Source of the DNA: Allomuricauda sp. NBRC 101325
GTDB lineage: Bacteria; Bacteroidota; Bacteroidia; Flavobacteriales; Flavobacteriaceae
DNA: 64,000 nucleotides
Reading direction: 5' to 3'
NCBI RefSeq assembly: GCF_030268205.1
Contig: NZ_BSQF01000001.1
Span: 1,284,649-1,348,648 of the forward strand
A program made the position numbers and the translations under genes. Shown piece by piece: positions 1 through 8,951 of the stretch. The notes below the pieces were generated by a model. It was not told the origin of the DNA. It did not search any database and saw only the letters and a list, made by a program, of their open reading frames with translations. The number at the start of each line of letters is the position of its first letter. Within the stretch, counting starts at the first letter, position 1.

Positions 1-1
1 C

Positions 2-1039
2 AAGATTTCCAAGGGATTGACTCCCGAAATGGTGACAGCAGTATCCAAATTAATGCGCAACCAAGATTTGATTGCCGTTGCGCAAAAATGCGAGGTAATG
101 ACCCAATTTCGGAATACCCTCGGAAAGAAGGGACAGCTTTCCGTTCGATTACAACCCAATCACCCAACAGACAATTTAAAGGGCATCGCTGCTAGTATTA
201 TCGATGGTCTTTTGTATGGCAGCGGAGATGCCGTAATCGGAATCAATCCCGTAACCGATAGCGTTGATATTGTGGGTGACCAACTTAAAATGATGGATGA
301 GATTCGAATGCGGTTCGATATTCCGACCCAGATCTGTGTGTTGAGCCATTTAACAACTTCCTTGGAATTGTTGGATAAAGCGCCCATTGATCTCGTTTTT
401 CAATCCATTGGCGGAACAGAGAAGACCAATACTTCTTTTGGAATCAATTTGGGCATGATTCAAGAAGCCTACGAGGGGGCACTTGAATTAAATCGTGGAA
501 CTCTTGGCAAAAATGTGATGTATTTTGAAACAGGTCAGGGTTCATCGCTTTCCGCAAACGCCCATTGGAATGTAGATCAGCAAACCTGTGAAGCGCGGGC
601 CTATGCCGTAGCGCGTCATTTTAATCCCTTATTGGTAAATTCTGTGGTCGGGTTTATAGGTCCAGAATATTTATATGATGGCAAACAAATTACCCGAGCA
701 GGATTGGAAGACCACTTTTGTGGCAAATTGATGAGCTTACCTATGGGGATGGATGTGTGCTATACCAATCATGCAGAAGCCGATCAAGACGATATGGATA
801 ATCTGTTAACACTACTTGGTGTGGCAGGAGTCAACTTTATTATGGGCGTGCCTGGTTCCGATGATGTAATGTTGAATTATCAATCCACTTCCTTTCATGA
901 TGCGCTTTATGTTCGCAAAGTGTTGGGTAAAAAACCAGCTCCCGAATTTGAAGCTTGGCTAGAAAAAATGGGAATCATGGATGCAACAGGCGAACGAAGA
1001 AGCATTGAAGCATCACACAAACTATTAAAACCGTTGTGA
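2..1039 (+). CDS. eutB: Ethanolamine ammonia-lyase, large subunit (5' truncated by window edge)
   Basis: With EutC this adenosylcobalamin-dependent enzyme converts ethanolamine to acetaldehyde and ammonia. The frame is open from base 2, so the N-terminus lies outside the window; about 345 residues are visible against a usual length near 455. Recognisable EutB stretches include LYGSGDAVIGINP, SIGGTEKTNTSFGIN, FETGQGSSLSANAH and the C-terminal MGVPGSDDVMLNYQSTSFHD. The stop overlaps the eutC start (TGATG), so the two are co-transcribed and probably translationally coupled. No microcompartment shell gene is seen on the visible side, which suggests the free, non-carboxysomal type of ethanolamine use. 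Identification is by sequence recognition and is very firm. Confidence 0.97.
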   Translation, partial: KISKGLTPEMVTAVSKLMRNQDLIAVAQKCEVMTQFRNTLGKKGQLSVRLQPNHPTDNLKGIAASIIDGLLYGSGDAVIGINPVTDSVDIVGDQLKMMDEIRMRFDIPTQICVLSHLTTSLELLDKAPIDLVFQSIGGTEKTNTSFGINLGMIQEAYEGALELNRGTLGKNVMYFETGQGSSLSANAHWNVDQQTCEARAYAVARHFNPLLVNSVVGFIGPEYLYDGKQITRAGLEDHFCGKLMSLPMGMDVCYTNHAEADQDDMDNLLTLLGVAGVNFIMGVPGSDDVMLNYQSTSFHDALYVRKVLGKKPAPEFEAWLEKMGIMDATGERRSIEASHKLLKPL

Positions 1040-1794
1040 TGAATTCAGAAAACAATATTCCAATTAAAAAAGACCCTTGGGAGGATTTAAAAACCTTTAC
1101 CAATGCAAGGATTGCCTTGGGAAGTACGGGAAATGCCATTCCTTTGGATGAGGTATTGCAGTTTCGATTTGCCCATGCCAAAGCGAAAGATGCCATTGAA
1201 TCGGAACTCAATATTGATTCTATAAAAGAGGAAATTGAATCCTGGGGTTTTTCGGTATGGGAAGTAAAGAGTCAAGTAAGTCACCGAGATGAGTATTTGC
1301 AACGCCCAGATTTGGGACGCAAATTGGATGAAATTTCAGAAAAAGAACTCCAAGAATCTCCACAGGAGTTTGATTTGGTTTTTGTGATTGCGGATGGACT
1401 TTCAGCCAATGCAATAAATAAAAATGCGATTCCTTTATTAAAAGAGTTATTGCCCAAGCTGGAAGGCTATAAAATTGGTTTTGTTTTGGCCAAAATGGCC
1501 CGTGTTGCACTTAGTGATCCCATTGGTATTTTGCTCAAAGCCAAATTTGTGGCCATGTGCATTGGGGAACGCCCGGGACTTTCCTCTCCGGAAAGTATGG
1601 GTATTTATACCACTTATGCTCCACAATTGGGACTTACCGATGAACGCCGAAATTGCATCTCAAACATTCATTCAAATGGATTGAATAGCAAAGAGGGGAC
1701 GGCCCTACTTTTCTATTTGATCCGACAATCCTTTGACAAAAAAATCAGTGGAGTCGATATAAAAATCAACCTAAAGGATTTGTTGGAAGATTAA
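1039..1794 (+). CDS. eutC: Ethanolamine ammonia-lyase, small subunit
   Basis: EutC completes the B12-binding site of the EutBC lyase. The protein is about 251 residues, normal for the family. It shows the typical DLVFVIADGLSANAINKNA stretch, the CIGERPGLSSPESMGIY block and a C-terminal SNIHSNGLNSKEGTA segment. I chose ATG at 1039, which overlaps the eutB stop; a GTG at 1036 in the same frame is possible. The 3' end overlaps the convergent downstream gene by 4 bp (TTAA serves as both stops), so there is no room for a separate terminator. Confidence 0.96.
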   Translation: MNSENNIPIKKDPWEDLKTFTNARIALGSTGNAIPLDEVLQFRFAHAKAKDAIESELNIDSIKEEIESWGFSVWEVKSQVSHRDEYLQRPDLGRKLDEISEKELQESPQEFDLVFVIADGLSANAINKNAIPLLKELLPKLEGYKIGFVLAKMARVALSDPIGILLKAKFVAMCIGERPGLSSPESMGIYTTYAPQLGLTDERRNCISNIHSNGLNSKEGTALLFYLIRQSFDKKISGVDIKINLKDLLED

Positions 1795-2900
1795 AACTGC
1801 AATTTTCTTTTTCTTGCCGTAATTTCCCAAGAATTCACCTTTTTGCCATTTTCTATCACTGAAACCTCATCATGCAGGTTAATGGTTGGGCAAATGTGAT
1901 AGGGAACACCGTAAAAAACATCACCTACTTTGTACTTGTCCCAATCTTTTACTTTGATCACCCCATGCTCTTCACTTTGTGAAAGCAATTGGTAGTTTTC
2001 CAAATTCAGAAACTTTACGCGCTTATCAATTGGATTTTCAGCAGCAACGGACTTATGGCCCAAATCCACCGTAATAATGCCGTCAGTTGGTTTGGAAATC
2101 ACTCTCGTAATCAAAAGGGCGGCGGGCTTAAATTTTTGCTCGGTAAGTTTTTCTCCATAGCCCCAGTCCCAAAGTACGCAGGTGCCAGGACTTGTAATCC
2201 TATTTTGTTCAAGGAGGTGGGAGGTAAAGGAAGGTGTTCCCCCACAGATCATTTGCGCATCTTGATATTTTTCACGTACTGCTTTAAAATAGGAGTTGAC
2301 ATCCTTGAGCCCAGTTTCGATTTTCTCGTTTCGGACTGCAAATTCAGAATCCCTCAAATGACCATCATACACATGAAAACCCTTAAATTGTAGGGCTTTG
2401 CAAGTGTTTAAAAATGCCATTAAATCATCCAATTCTTTACCAATTTCAATTCCGGAACGGTTCATTCCATTGTTGATGTCGATATAAATAGGAACTATAA
2501 CTTTTTCCTCGGTAGCCAATTGATTCAATAATTCGGTACTTCCGGTATTATCCAACAAAGTTGAAAATTGGGTATTTGGAAAACGCTTCATGAGCAGAAT
2601 TAGTCGATTGACTTTTGGTCCAACCAACTGATGAGCGATCAAAACAGAGCTCGCTCCAGCTTCAGCGGCAATTTCAGCTTCGGCAATGGTGGAGGCCTTA
2701 AAATTTTTAATGCCAGAGCTTACCAGCAAAGCCATTACCTTTGGCATTTTATTGGTTTTAATATGCGGCATCAATCGATTTGTGTTTCCATCCACCAAAG
2801 AAATCATTTCATGAATATTGAACTTTAGGTGTTCCAGATACAATGCAATCGAGGGAGAATCTACCGTATCAATGTTTTCAATTTCGTACCAGTATTCCAT
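1791..2900 (-). CDS. D-threonine aldolase / D-serine dehydratase-like PLP enzyme
   Basis: The protein is a 369-residue fold-type III PLP enzyme (alanine racemase N-terminal-like barrel plus the DSD1-type C-terminal domain). The PLP lysine is probably in PHIKTNK near residue 48. The phosphate-binding GGTPSFTSH stretch lies near residue 220. The C-terminal YHICPT motif supplies the His and Cys that bind the divalent metal in D-threonine aldolase, 3-hydroxy-D-aspartate aldolase and eukaryotic-type D-serine dehydratase. These enzymes share one architecture, so the substrate (D-threonine, D-serine or hydroxyaspartate) cannot be fixed from sequence. It is transcribed toward eutBC and shares a 4-bp stop overlap with eutC; a functional link is not implied. 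Confidence 0.88.
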   Translation of the reverse strand: MEYWYEIENIDTVDSPSIALYLEHLKFNIHEMISLVDGNTNRLMPHIKTNKMPKVMALLVSSGIKNFKASTIAEAEIAAEAGASSVLIAHQLVGPKVNRLILLMKRFPNTQFSTLLDNTGSTELLNQLATEEKVIVPIYIDINNGMNRSGIEIGKELDDLMAFLNTCKALQFKGFHVYDGHLRDSEFAVRNEKIETGLKDVNSYFKAVREKYQDAQMICGGTPSFTSHLLEQNRITSPGTCVLWDWGYGEKLTEQKFKPAALLITRVISKPTDGIITVDLGHKSVAAENPIDKRVKFLNLENYQLLSQSEEHGVIKVKDWDKYKVGDVFYGVPYHICPTINLHDEVSVIENGKKVNSWEITARKRKLQF

Positions 2901-3041
2901 GCTTTTCAGGTTTGGGTGTTAAAGGTAATGATCTAGATAGATATGGCATTCCTCTTTTTTAAAAGCATGAAAGAAATATTCGGAATGATTCCAACTATAT
3001 TTTTTCGTAGTTTTAAAGGTATTAACCATTAATCCTTTCAT

Positions 3042-3620
3042 ATGAAAAAAGTTATTTTTGCTTCACTTATGGCCTGCACTATCTTGTTTACCAGTTGCTT
3101 GGGGTCTTACAATGCTTTTAACAACCTAAGAGGTTGGAACCAAGGAGTTACAAACAGTAGGTTTCTGGACAATTTAATTTTTTGGGGTCTTTGGATCGTG
3201 CCAGTTTATCCGTTGTTCATTTTGGGCGATACTATCATTTTTAACGTTATTGAATTTTGGTCTGGATCTAATCCAATTGCCATGAAAGATGGTGAAAGTG
3301 AAACCCAAATGGTAGAACACGAGGGTAACACCTACAAAATGACTGCAACCAAGAACAGAATGCAAGTTGCAGTGGTTGATGGTCCTAAAAAAGGAAACAA
3401 AATCGATTTGGTGTACAAACCGAGCGAGAAATCATGGAATGCCATTAAACCCAATGGAGAGATCATTAAACTATCTTCCTTTGAAGAAGGTTTCTACATT
3501 GTTTACTTACCAAATGGAGAAGAGATAAAAATTGACCCAATGAGCACTAGGGAAGAAGGTATTGCTATTTTAAAAGAACATAAAGCGTGCTATTATCAAG
3601 ACGCGCTTTTGGCCGATTAA
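3042..3620 (+). CDS. DUF3332 family lipoprotein
   Basis: This 192-residue protein starts with a lipoprotein signal peptide whose lipobox is LFTSC (Cys19). A hydrophobic segment follows (residues about 45-70, FWGLWIVPVYPLFILGDTIIFNVIEFW), then a soluble beta-rich C-terminal half. The Cys-Leu-Gly-Ser-Tyr start and WIVPVYP...GD.I..N.IEFW pattern is what I know of DUF3332, a family of unknown function in Bacteroidota and Gammaproteobacteria. It is a lone gene with its own downstream terminator. No function can be assigned. Confidence 0.85.
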   Translation: MKKVIFASLMACTILFTSCLGSYNAFNNLRGWNQGVTNSRFLDNLIFWGLWIVPVYPLFILGDTIIFNVIEFWSGSNPIAMKDGESETQMVEHEGNTYKMTATKNRMQVAVVDGPKKGNKIDLVYKPSEKSWNAIKPNGEIIKLSSFEEGFYIVYLPNGEEIKIDPMSTREEGIAILKEHKACYYQDALLAD

Positions 3621-3641
3621 AAAAGCTAAAATCAAATAAAA

Positions 3642-3669
3642 AACCCATGGTGTTTGCCATGGGTTTTTT
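3642..3669. terminator. Bidirectional intrinsic terminator between DUF3332 gene and ahcY
   Basis: A 9-bp perfect stem (AACCCATGG pairing with CCATGGGTT, 6-nt loop) is followed by T-rich sequence on the + strand and preceded by A-rich sequence for the - strand. It can therefore end both convergent transcripts. Confidence 0.85.
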
Positions 3670-3689
3670 TATACTATAAAGTTGAAATC

Positions 3690-5006
3690 TTAATATCTGT
3701 AGTATTCAGGTTTAAAAGGACCATTTACCGTAACACCGATATATTCCGCTTGGTCTTCCTTCAATTCGGTCAATTCCGCACCCAAACGGGCCAAATGCAA
3801 TTTGGCTACTTTTTCATCCAAATGTTTTGGCAACATATACACATCGTTCTCGTATTTGTCGCTAAACTTCCAAAGTTCGATTTGCGCCAAGGTTTGGTTG
3901 GTAAAAGAGTTGCTCATCACAAAACTTGGGTGTCCTGTAGCACAACCAAGGTTCACCAAACGACCTTCGGCCAAAATAATTACATCCTTACCGTCAATGG
4001 TGTATTTATCCACCTGTGGTTTGATTTCATTTTTGGTGCTTCCGTAGGTTCTGTTCAACCAGGCCATATCGATTTCATTATCAAAATGCCCAATGTTACA
4101 AACAATGGCTTTGTCCTTTAAAGCTTTAAAGTGCTCTTCACGGATGATGTCTTTATTTCCTGTTGTAGTGATCACGATATCAGCGTTACCCACAACTGTT
4201 TCCAATTTTTTAACCTCAAAACCGTCCATACAGGCTTGTAATGCACAGATTGGGTCGATTTCGGTCACGGTAACAATGGCTCCTGCACCACGGAAAGATG
4301 CTGCGGTACCTTTACCTACATCACCATATCCGGCAACCACAACACGTTTACCTGCCAACATGGTATCGGTAGCTCTACGGATGGCGTCCACTGCACTTTC
4401 TCTACAACCGTATTTATTGTCAAACTTGGATTTAGTCACAGAATCGTTCACGTTAATGGCTGGCATTGGAAGAGTTCCTTTTTTAACCCTTTCATACAAG
4501 CGGTGAACCCCAGTGGTGGTTTCTTCAGACAATCCTTTGATTCCAGCCGCCAATTCTGGGTATTGGTCCAACACCATATTGGTAAGATCGCCACCATCAT
4601 CCAAGATCATGTTCAATGGTTTTCTGTCTTCACCAAAGAACAAGGTCTGTTCGATGCACCAATCAAATTCTTTTTCGTTCATCCCTTTCCAAGCATATAC
4701 AGGAACTCCTGCGGCTGCAATGGCAGCGGCGGCATGATCTTGGGTAGAGAATATGTTACAAGAGCTCCAAGTAACTTCCGCTCCAAGGGCAACCAAGGTT
4801 TCTATCAATACTGCGGTTTGGATGGTCATGTGCAAACAACCTGCAATTCTCGCTCCCTTTAAAGGTTGTTCCGCTCCATATTCCTCTCTCAATGCCATCA
4901 ATCCAGGCATTTCCGCTTCTGCAAGCTCAATTTCTTTTCTTCCCCAATCGGCTAGGGAGATATCCTTTACCTTAAAAGGTACATACGGAATTGTCTTTGT
5001 GCTCAT
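3690..5006 (-). CDS. ahcY: Adenosylhomocysteinase (S-adenosyl-L-homocysteine hydrolase)
   Basis: It hydrolyses S-adenosylhomocysteine to adenosine and homocysteine in the methyl cycle. The 438-residue protein carries [16 protein letters not shown], the active-site region ACADSH-equivalent [16 protein letters not shown], the NAD-binding loop [18 protein letters not shown] and the C-terminal KPEYYRY. I chose the ATG at 5006 ([15 protein letters not shown]) because the longer in-frame extension to 5066 has no family similarity and would run past the candidate promoter at 5050-5057. It lies head-to-head with the phosphopantetheinyl transferase gene. Confidence 0.97.
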   Translation of the reverse strand: MSTKTIPYVPFKVKDISLADWGRKEIELAEAEMPGLMALREEYGAEQPLKGARIAGCLHMTIQTAVLIETLVALGAEVTWSSCNIFSTQDHAAAAIAAAGVPVYAWKGMNEKEFDWCIEQTLFFGEDRKPLNMILDDGGDLTNMVLDQYPELAAGIKGLSEETTTGVHRLYERVKKGTLPMPAINVNDSVTKSKFDNKYGCRESAVDAIRRATDTMLAGKRVVVAGYGDVGKGTAASFRGAGAIVTVTEIDPICALQACMDGFEVKKLETVVGNADIVITTTGNKDIIREEHFKALKDKAIVCNIGHFDNEIDMAWLNRTYGSTKNEIKPQVDKYTIDGKDVIILAEGRLVNLGCATGHPSFVMSNSFTNQTLAQIELWKFSDKYENDVYMLPKHLDEKVAKLHLARLGAELTELKEDQAEYIGVTVNGPFKPEYYRY

Positions 5007-5049
5007 ACTTTTTCTAAATTTACTTTTGTAGCTTAGCTTAAATAGTGCA

Positions 5050-5057
5050 CAAAGATA
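5050..5057 (-). promoter_or_regulatory. Candidate -7 promoter box for ahcY (TATCTTTG)
   Basis: Read on the minus strand this is TATCTTTG, an exact match to the Bacteroidota -7 consensus TAnnTTTG, 43 bp upstream of the chosen ahcY ATG. I see no good -33 TTTG at the usual distance. It also supports rejecting the longer ahcY start. Confidence 0.6.
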
Positions 5058-5077
5058 CAAATTCACTTAACTTTTTT

Positions 5078-5719
5078 ATGCCCATTTACAAAACCATAAC
5101 AGTTTCACCCACCTCCAAGGTTTATATTTGGAAAGTGACCGAAGAAGAGGTCGAACTTTCTAAGAATGTGGAGCTTACCCCACATTGCCAAAACCGTATG
5201 GATGGGATGAAATCGGTGGAGCATAGAAGGGCATTTTTAAGCATTCGACACCTTATGGCGGAGGCAGGTTATGTGGATCATGACCTTTATTATGATGAAT
5301 TTGGGAAACCCCATTTAAAGGATGGGAATTTTATTTCCATTACGCATTCCCACAACTTTACCGGGATTATTATTAGTGAAAGTGACGAGGTGGGCATTGA
5401 TATTGAAATGCAGCGGGACAAAATTTTAAAGATTGCCCATAAATTCACCCCCATTGAAGAATATAAAACTTTGGCCAATGCCGAAGCTATAATTCGCAAA
5501 CTTACCATTGTGTGGGGGGCCAAAGAATCGCTTTACAAAATATGCGCTGAACGTGGCCTAAGCTTTTTAAGGCACATCAACGTCATTGATTTTTCTTTTG
5601 ACGACACAAGGACCGTGGCGGAAATTTTATACAAGGGCAAAAAATCGCACTACGAAATCGAATTCTTGGAGTTTGAGGGTTTTACCTGCGTCTATGCCAT
5701 AAAAATGATGGGAGGATAA
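5078..5719 (+). CDS. 4'-phosphopantetheinyl transferase superfamily protein
   Basis: It is a Sfp/AcpT-like enzyme expected to transfer 4'-phosphopantetheine from CoA to a carrier protein. The 213-residue protein shows the two family motifs: VGIDIE (Mg-binding Asp, near residue 107) and WGAKESLYK (catalytic Glu/Lys, near residue 145). I chose the ATG at 5078 (MPIYKTITV); the open frame extends to 5045 but the extension looks non-coding. No polyketide or peptide synthetase is in view, so the target is probably the fatty-acid ACP or an unlinked cluster. Confidence 0.88.
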   Translation: MPIYKTITVSPTSKVYIWKVTEEEVELSKNVELTPHCQNRMDGMKSVEHRRAFLSIRHLMAEAGYVDHDLYYDEFGKPHLKDGNFISITHSHNFTGIIISESDEVGIDIEMQRDKILKIAHKFTPIEEYKTLANAEAIIRKLTIVWGAKESLYKICAERGLSFLRHINVIDFSFDDTRTVAEILYKGKKSHYEIEFLEFEGFTCVYAIKMMGG

Positions 5720-5761
5720 TATTTCCTTTTTGTAGCTTTACAATCTAAATAGGCAACCCCC

Positions 5762-6022
5762 ATGAATATATCTGTTGAGCTTACCCTTTCTCCATTACAA
5801 GATAATTTTGAACCACCGATTATAGATTTCATTAAAAAATTAAGGGCTTCTGGGTTAACCGTTTTGGAAAATCCTTTGAGCACACAAGTGTTTGGAGAAT
5901 ACGATGTCGTTATGGAGTTGCTTCATAACGAGATCAAAGAATCCTTTGAAAGTTTGGATCATGTGGTGCTCACCATGAAATTGGTAAAATCCGACCGAAG
6001 CAATTATGAACCCCATTTTTGA
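5762..6022 (+). CDS. Thiamine-binding (DUF77 / YkoF-MTH1187-like) small protein
   Basis: This 86-residue protein matches the MTH1187/DUF77 family of small ferredoxin-fold proteins. The start ISVELTLSPL and the ending ...VVLTMKLVKSDR are typical. Several members, including the YkoF domain, bind thiamine or its pyrimidine moiety. It is the first gene of a four-gene operon in which every junction overlaps (17 bp with the permease gene). With the PnuC-type permease and the TPP-riboswitch TonB gene about 3.5 kb downstream, a role in thiamine handling is the best inference. Confidence 0.8.
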   Translation: MNISVELTLSPLQDNFEPPIIDFIKKLRASGLTVLENPLSTQVFGEYDVVMELLHNEIKESFESLDHVVLTMKLVKSDRSNYEPHF

Positions 6023-6641
6023 TTTTTTTATTGGCCCTTACGAAGATCGGGAGCTTTCATTGATCATTCTGGAGGCCACCGCCTTTTTCTTTGGCATTGC
6101 CAGTGTGGTTTATGCCAAACGGGAGGATATTTTGGTTTATCCCACGGGTTTGGTAGCCACGGTAATCACCACCTACATTTTTTTAATGGACCACCTTTAT
6201 GGTGATATGATGATGAACTTCTACTACTCCATCATGAGTATTTATGGCTGGTGGAACTGGGCAAGAAGAAGGGATAATAGAGAATGGGTAGTGCAAATAA
6301 ATAGAACCAACAAGAATGAAAAATGGATTGGCTTTGGCTTTTTTATCCTTACCATGTTGGTTACCTACGGAGTATATCGAATTTTCGGTGCCGAAATTGG
6401 TCCGACCAACTACGTGGATATTTTCACTTCGGGGATTTTCTTCACTGCCATGTGGTATATGGCCACCAAAAAATTGGAAAACTGGACACTTTGGATCTTG
6501 GGTGATTTGATTACCGTACCTTTGTATGCCTATAGGGGATGGGGTATGTTTTCGTTACAGTACCTCATTTTTACCATATTGGCTATTCAGGGATATTTAG
6601 CATGGAAGAAAAACTTGGTCAACAACCTTCAGACCTCATAA
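6006..6641 (+). CDS. PnuC-family vitamin permease, probably thiamine (PnuT-like)
   Basis: This 211-residue integral membrane protein has about seven hydrophobic segments and the PnuC signature around YGWWNWARR (near residue 80), plus the WILGDLITVPLYAYRG segment near residue 165. PnuC homologues move nicotinamide riboside, and PnuT homologues move thiamine, by facilitated diffusion coupled to intracellular phosphorylation. Here the preceding gene is a thiamine-binding protein, the following gene a P-loop kinase, and a TPP riboswitch sits just downstream of the operon. Thiamine is therefore favoured, but the NadR-like kinase keeps nicotinamide riboside possible. Confidence 0.87.
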   Translation: MNPIFDFFIGPYEDRELSLIILEATAFFFGIASVVYAKREDILVYPTGLVATVITTYIFLMDHLYGDMMMNFYYSIMSIYGWWNWARRRDNREWVVQINRTNKNEKWIGFGFFILTMLVTYGVYRIFGAEIGPTNYVDIFTSGIFFTAMWYMATKKLENWTLWILGDLITVPLYAYRGWGMFSLQYLIFTILAIQGYLAWKKNLVNNLQTS

Positions 6642-7183
6642 AAATTGTCCTTTTCGGACCGGAATCAACAGGAAAAACAACATTGTCCCAACAGCTGGCA
6701 CAGCATTACAACACCGAATGGGTGCCGGAATATGCTAGGGAATACCTTCAAAACAAATGGGATCGGGAACAAAAAACGTGCGAGCCACACGATTTGGTCC
6801 CCATTGCCTACGGTCAAATGGAACTTGAAAATGAATTGGCGAAAACTGCCAATAAGGTTTTGATCTGTGATACCGACCTTTTGGAGACCAAAGTGTATTC
6901 CGAGGCCTATTACAATAGCACTTGTGATCCACTTTTGGAGAAGTATGCCATCAAGAATACTTATGACCTCTACTTTTTAACCAATATAGACACACCTTGG
7001 GTTGCCGATGATCTCAGGGACAAGCCTGATGAACGTGAACGAATGTTTGCGCATTTCAAGGAGGCTTTGGAGAAAAATAACCGAAATTTTGTTACTTTAA
7101 AGGGAGATAAGGCCACTAGACTGGCAAAGGCAATAAAACACATAGATAAACTTCTCCAACAACATGATCGAATTGAGTCCTAA
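6602..7183 (+). CDS. NadR/Ttd14-like P-loop kinase (AAA family ATPase)
   Basis: This 193-residue protein has a Walker A motif GPESTGKTTL near residue 21 and a YAREYL segment typical of the C-terminal ribosylnicotinamide kinase domain of NadR. It also has a Walker B-like LICDTDLLETKVYSE. It lacks the NadR nucleotidyltransferase and DNA-binding domains. I chose the ATG at 6602, which overlaps the permease gene by 40 bp; the open frame extends upstream inside that gene. Coupled to a PnuC-type permease it would trap the vitamin by phosphorylation. The substrate could be nicotinamide riboside or, given the thiamine context, thiamine. Confidence 0.85.
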   Translation: MEEKLGQQPSDLIKIVLFGPESTGKTTLSQQLAQHYNTEWVPEYAREYLQNKWDREQKTCEPHDLVPIAYGQMELENELAKTANKVLICDTDLLETKVYSEAYYNSTCDPLLEKYAIKNTYDLYFLTNIDTPWVADDLRDKPDERERMFAHFKEALEKNNRNFVTLKGDKATRLAKAIKHIDKLLQQHDRIES

Positions 7184-8702
7184 AGACTTGGAACAATTGG
7201 ATTCCAAAGGTATTTCCAAGGAAAAAGTAATTAACCAAATTGAAACTTTTAAAGAGGGTATTCCCTTTGTAAACTTGGCACAAGCTGCTGTAGTTGGCAA
7301 TGGAATCCTACGGTTTTCAGAAAAGGAACATGATGAACTCGTCAATTATTTTGAGACGAACCGAGGATCACTTGATCTTTTGAAATTTGTGCCTGCTTCA
7401 GGTGCAGCATCCCGAATGTTCAAGGCAATGTTCAACTTTTTGGATGCCTATGACCCATCTAAAGAAGGCTTATCGGCTTATATCGGTCGAACTGGCGATA
7501 AGGATGTCCAAAAATTTACCGAGCAAATGCCCAAGTTCCCATTTTACAATTTGATTATGGAGCGCATTAAAGGTAAAGCCGCAAATACAGATGAGGAAGC
7601 TTACCTTTTTGCGAAAGAAATGTTGGTGGAAAGCGGGTTGAACTACGGATTTTTCCCAAAAGGACTATTGCCATTTCATAAATATGGAGATGATACGGCA
7701 ACTCCTTTTAAGGAGCATTTAAAAGAAGCTGTTCTGTATGCTAAAACAGATGGGAAAGCCAATCTCCACTTTACGGTTTCGGAACAGCATGATGAAATGT
7801 TTCAGGAGGAAGAAAATGCAGTGGCCCCAAAAATTTCGGAAGAGACAGATACCACATTCCATATTTCCTATTCCAACCAAAAACCTTCCACCGATACGAT
7901 TGCGGTGGATATGGACAACCAACCTTTCAAAAACAGTGATGGTTCCATCTTGTTTCGACCAGGAGGGCATGGGGCATTGATCGAAAATCTGAACGATCAA
8001 GATGCCGATATCATTTTTATAAAAAATATTGATAATGTAGTGGTCGACAAGAACTTGGAAACTGTTGCAAATAGCAAAAAAATGCTGGCAGGAGTCCTTA
8101 AAAAAGTTCAGGACAAAGCTTTTGCTTATGCCAAAATGTTGGAGGAAGGTGATGTTTCTGTTGATAAAGCAGATGAAATCAAAATGTTTTTAGCGCGGGA
8201 ACTCAATGTTCGCATGCCCAAAAATTATGATGATCTTGGCGTAAAGGAGCAAATGGAAATTTTAAAAGATAAACTAAATCGCCCTGTTCGTATTTGCGGA
8301 ATGGTCAAGAATGAAGGAGAACCGGGAGGTGGGCCATTTTGGATCAAAGATTCCGATGGAAATATTTCCCTTCAAATTATAGAGTCCGCGCAAATTGATG
8401 CCGATAATGCTGAACAAATGGGCATCCTTAAAAATTCAACTCACTTTAACCCTGTGGATTTGGTATGCGGTGTTCGAGATTTCAAAGGAAAAAAATACAA
8501 CCTGCTCGACTTTGTGGATGTAAAACAAGGTTTCATTACAGGGAAAACCCAAGAAGGAAAAGAACTTAAGGCTTTGGAGCTTCCCGGACTTTGGAATGGG
8601 GCCATGGCTTTTTGGAACACCATTTTTGTGGAGGTTCCCTTGGTTACTTTCAATCCGGTAAAAACGGTAAACGACCTATTAAAACCTACCCACCAAGTTT
8701 AA
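7164..8702 (+). CDS. DUF4301 domain-containing protein, nucleotidyltransferase-like
   Basis: This 512-residue cytoplasmic protein belongs to DUF4301, a Bacteroidota family without assigned function. Two segments resemble sugar-nucleotide pyrophosphorylases: PASGAASRMFKAM (near residue 79) looks like the glycine-rich NTP-binding loop, and RPGGHGALIENL followed by ADIIFIKNIDNV (residues about 265-290) resembles the UDP-sugar pyrophosphorylase GHG/NxDN segments. That comparison is mine and by eye. The start overlaps the kinase gene by 20 bp, so it is translationally coupled to a vitamin transport and kinase operon. A strong terminator follows. Confidence 0.82.
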   Translation: MIELSPKDLEQLDSKGISKEKVINQIETFKEGIPFVNLAQAAVVGNGILRFSEKEHDELVNYFETNRGSLDLLKFVPASGAASRMFKAMFNFLDAYDPSKEGLSAYIGRTGDKDVQKFTEQMPKFPFYNLIMERIKGKAANTDEEAYLFAKEMLVESGLNYGFFPKGLLPFHKYGDDTATPFKEHLKEAVLYAKTDGKANLHFTVSEQHDEMFQEEENAVAPKISEETDTTFHISYSNQKPSTDTIAVDMDNQPFKNSDGSILFRPGGHGALIENLNDQDADIIFIKNIDNVVVDKNLETVANSKKMLAGVLKKVQDKAFAYAKMLEEGDVSVDKADEIKMFLARELNVRMPKNYDDLGVKEQMEILKDKLNRPVRICGMVKNEGEPGGGPFWIKDSDGNISLQIIESAQIDADNAEQMGILKNSTHFNPVDLVCGVRDFKGKKYNLLDFVDVKQGFITGKTQEGKELKALELPGLWNGAMAFWNTIFVEVPLVTFNPVKTVNDLLKPTHQV

Positions 8703-8723
8703 GGTGTATTAAAATTGAAATTT

Positions 8724-8755
8724 AATCCGCTGTCTTAAAGGCCGCGGATTTTTTT
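8724..8755 (+). terminator. Intrinsic terminator of the DUF77-pnuC-kinase-DUF4301 operon
   Basis: A 7-bp stem AATCCGC / GCGGATT with a 13-nt loop is followed by a run of T residues, 21 bp after the DUF4301 stop codon. Confidence 0.85.
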
Positions 8756-8896
8756 GTGCCCAAAGTGACCTTTTGCAATAGAAGGTGTCTAAACTATATA
8801 TCGGACAATTGGCTTTTGTGTTCAATTTGTCGGATACCACATTTGGATTTCGGCAATTCTGGCAATTGTCAAGATTTAGGTTGGTTGATTTGGTTG

Positions 8897-8926
8897 GAAA
8901 GCCGTACTACTCGTGCGGCTTTCTTA
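8897..8926 (+). terminator. Terminator-like hairpin in the 8703-9552 intergenic region
   Basis: GAAAGCCG pairs perfectly with CGGCTTTC across an 11-nt loop and is followed by TTAT. No ORF lies between it and the operon terminator at 8755, so if it is real it ends a short untranslated transcript starting near 8760-8850. I see no clear promoter for such an RNA. Confidence 0.45.
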
Positions 8927-8951
8927 TAACCACGCATAAACAACAAAGAGA

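Noticed and set aside
3654..4862. Long open frames on the + strand opposite ahcY
   Set aside because: They are antisense shadows of a highly conserved gene, have no start signals or family similarity, and reflect codon bias.
5006..5066. Longer ahcY start
   Set aside because: The extra residues have no family similarity and overlap a good -7 promoter box.
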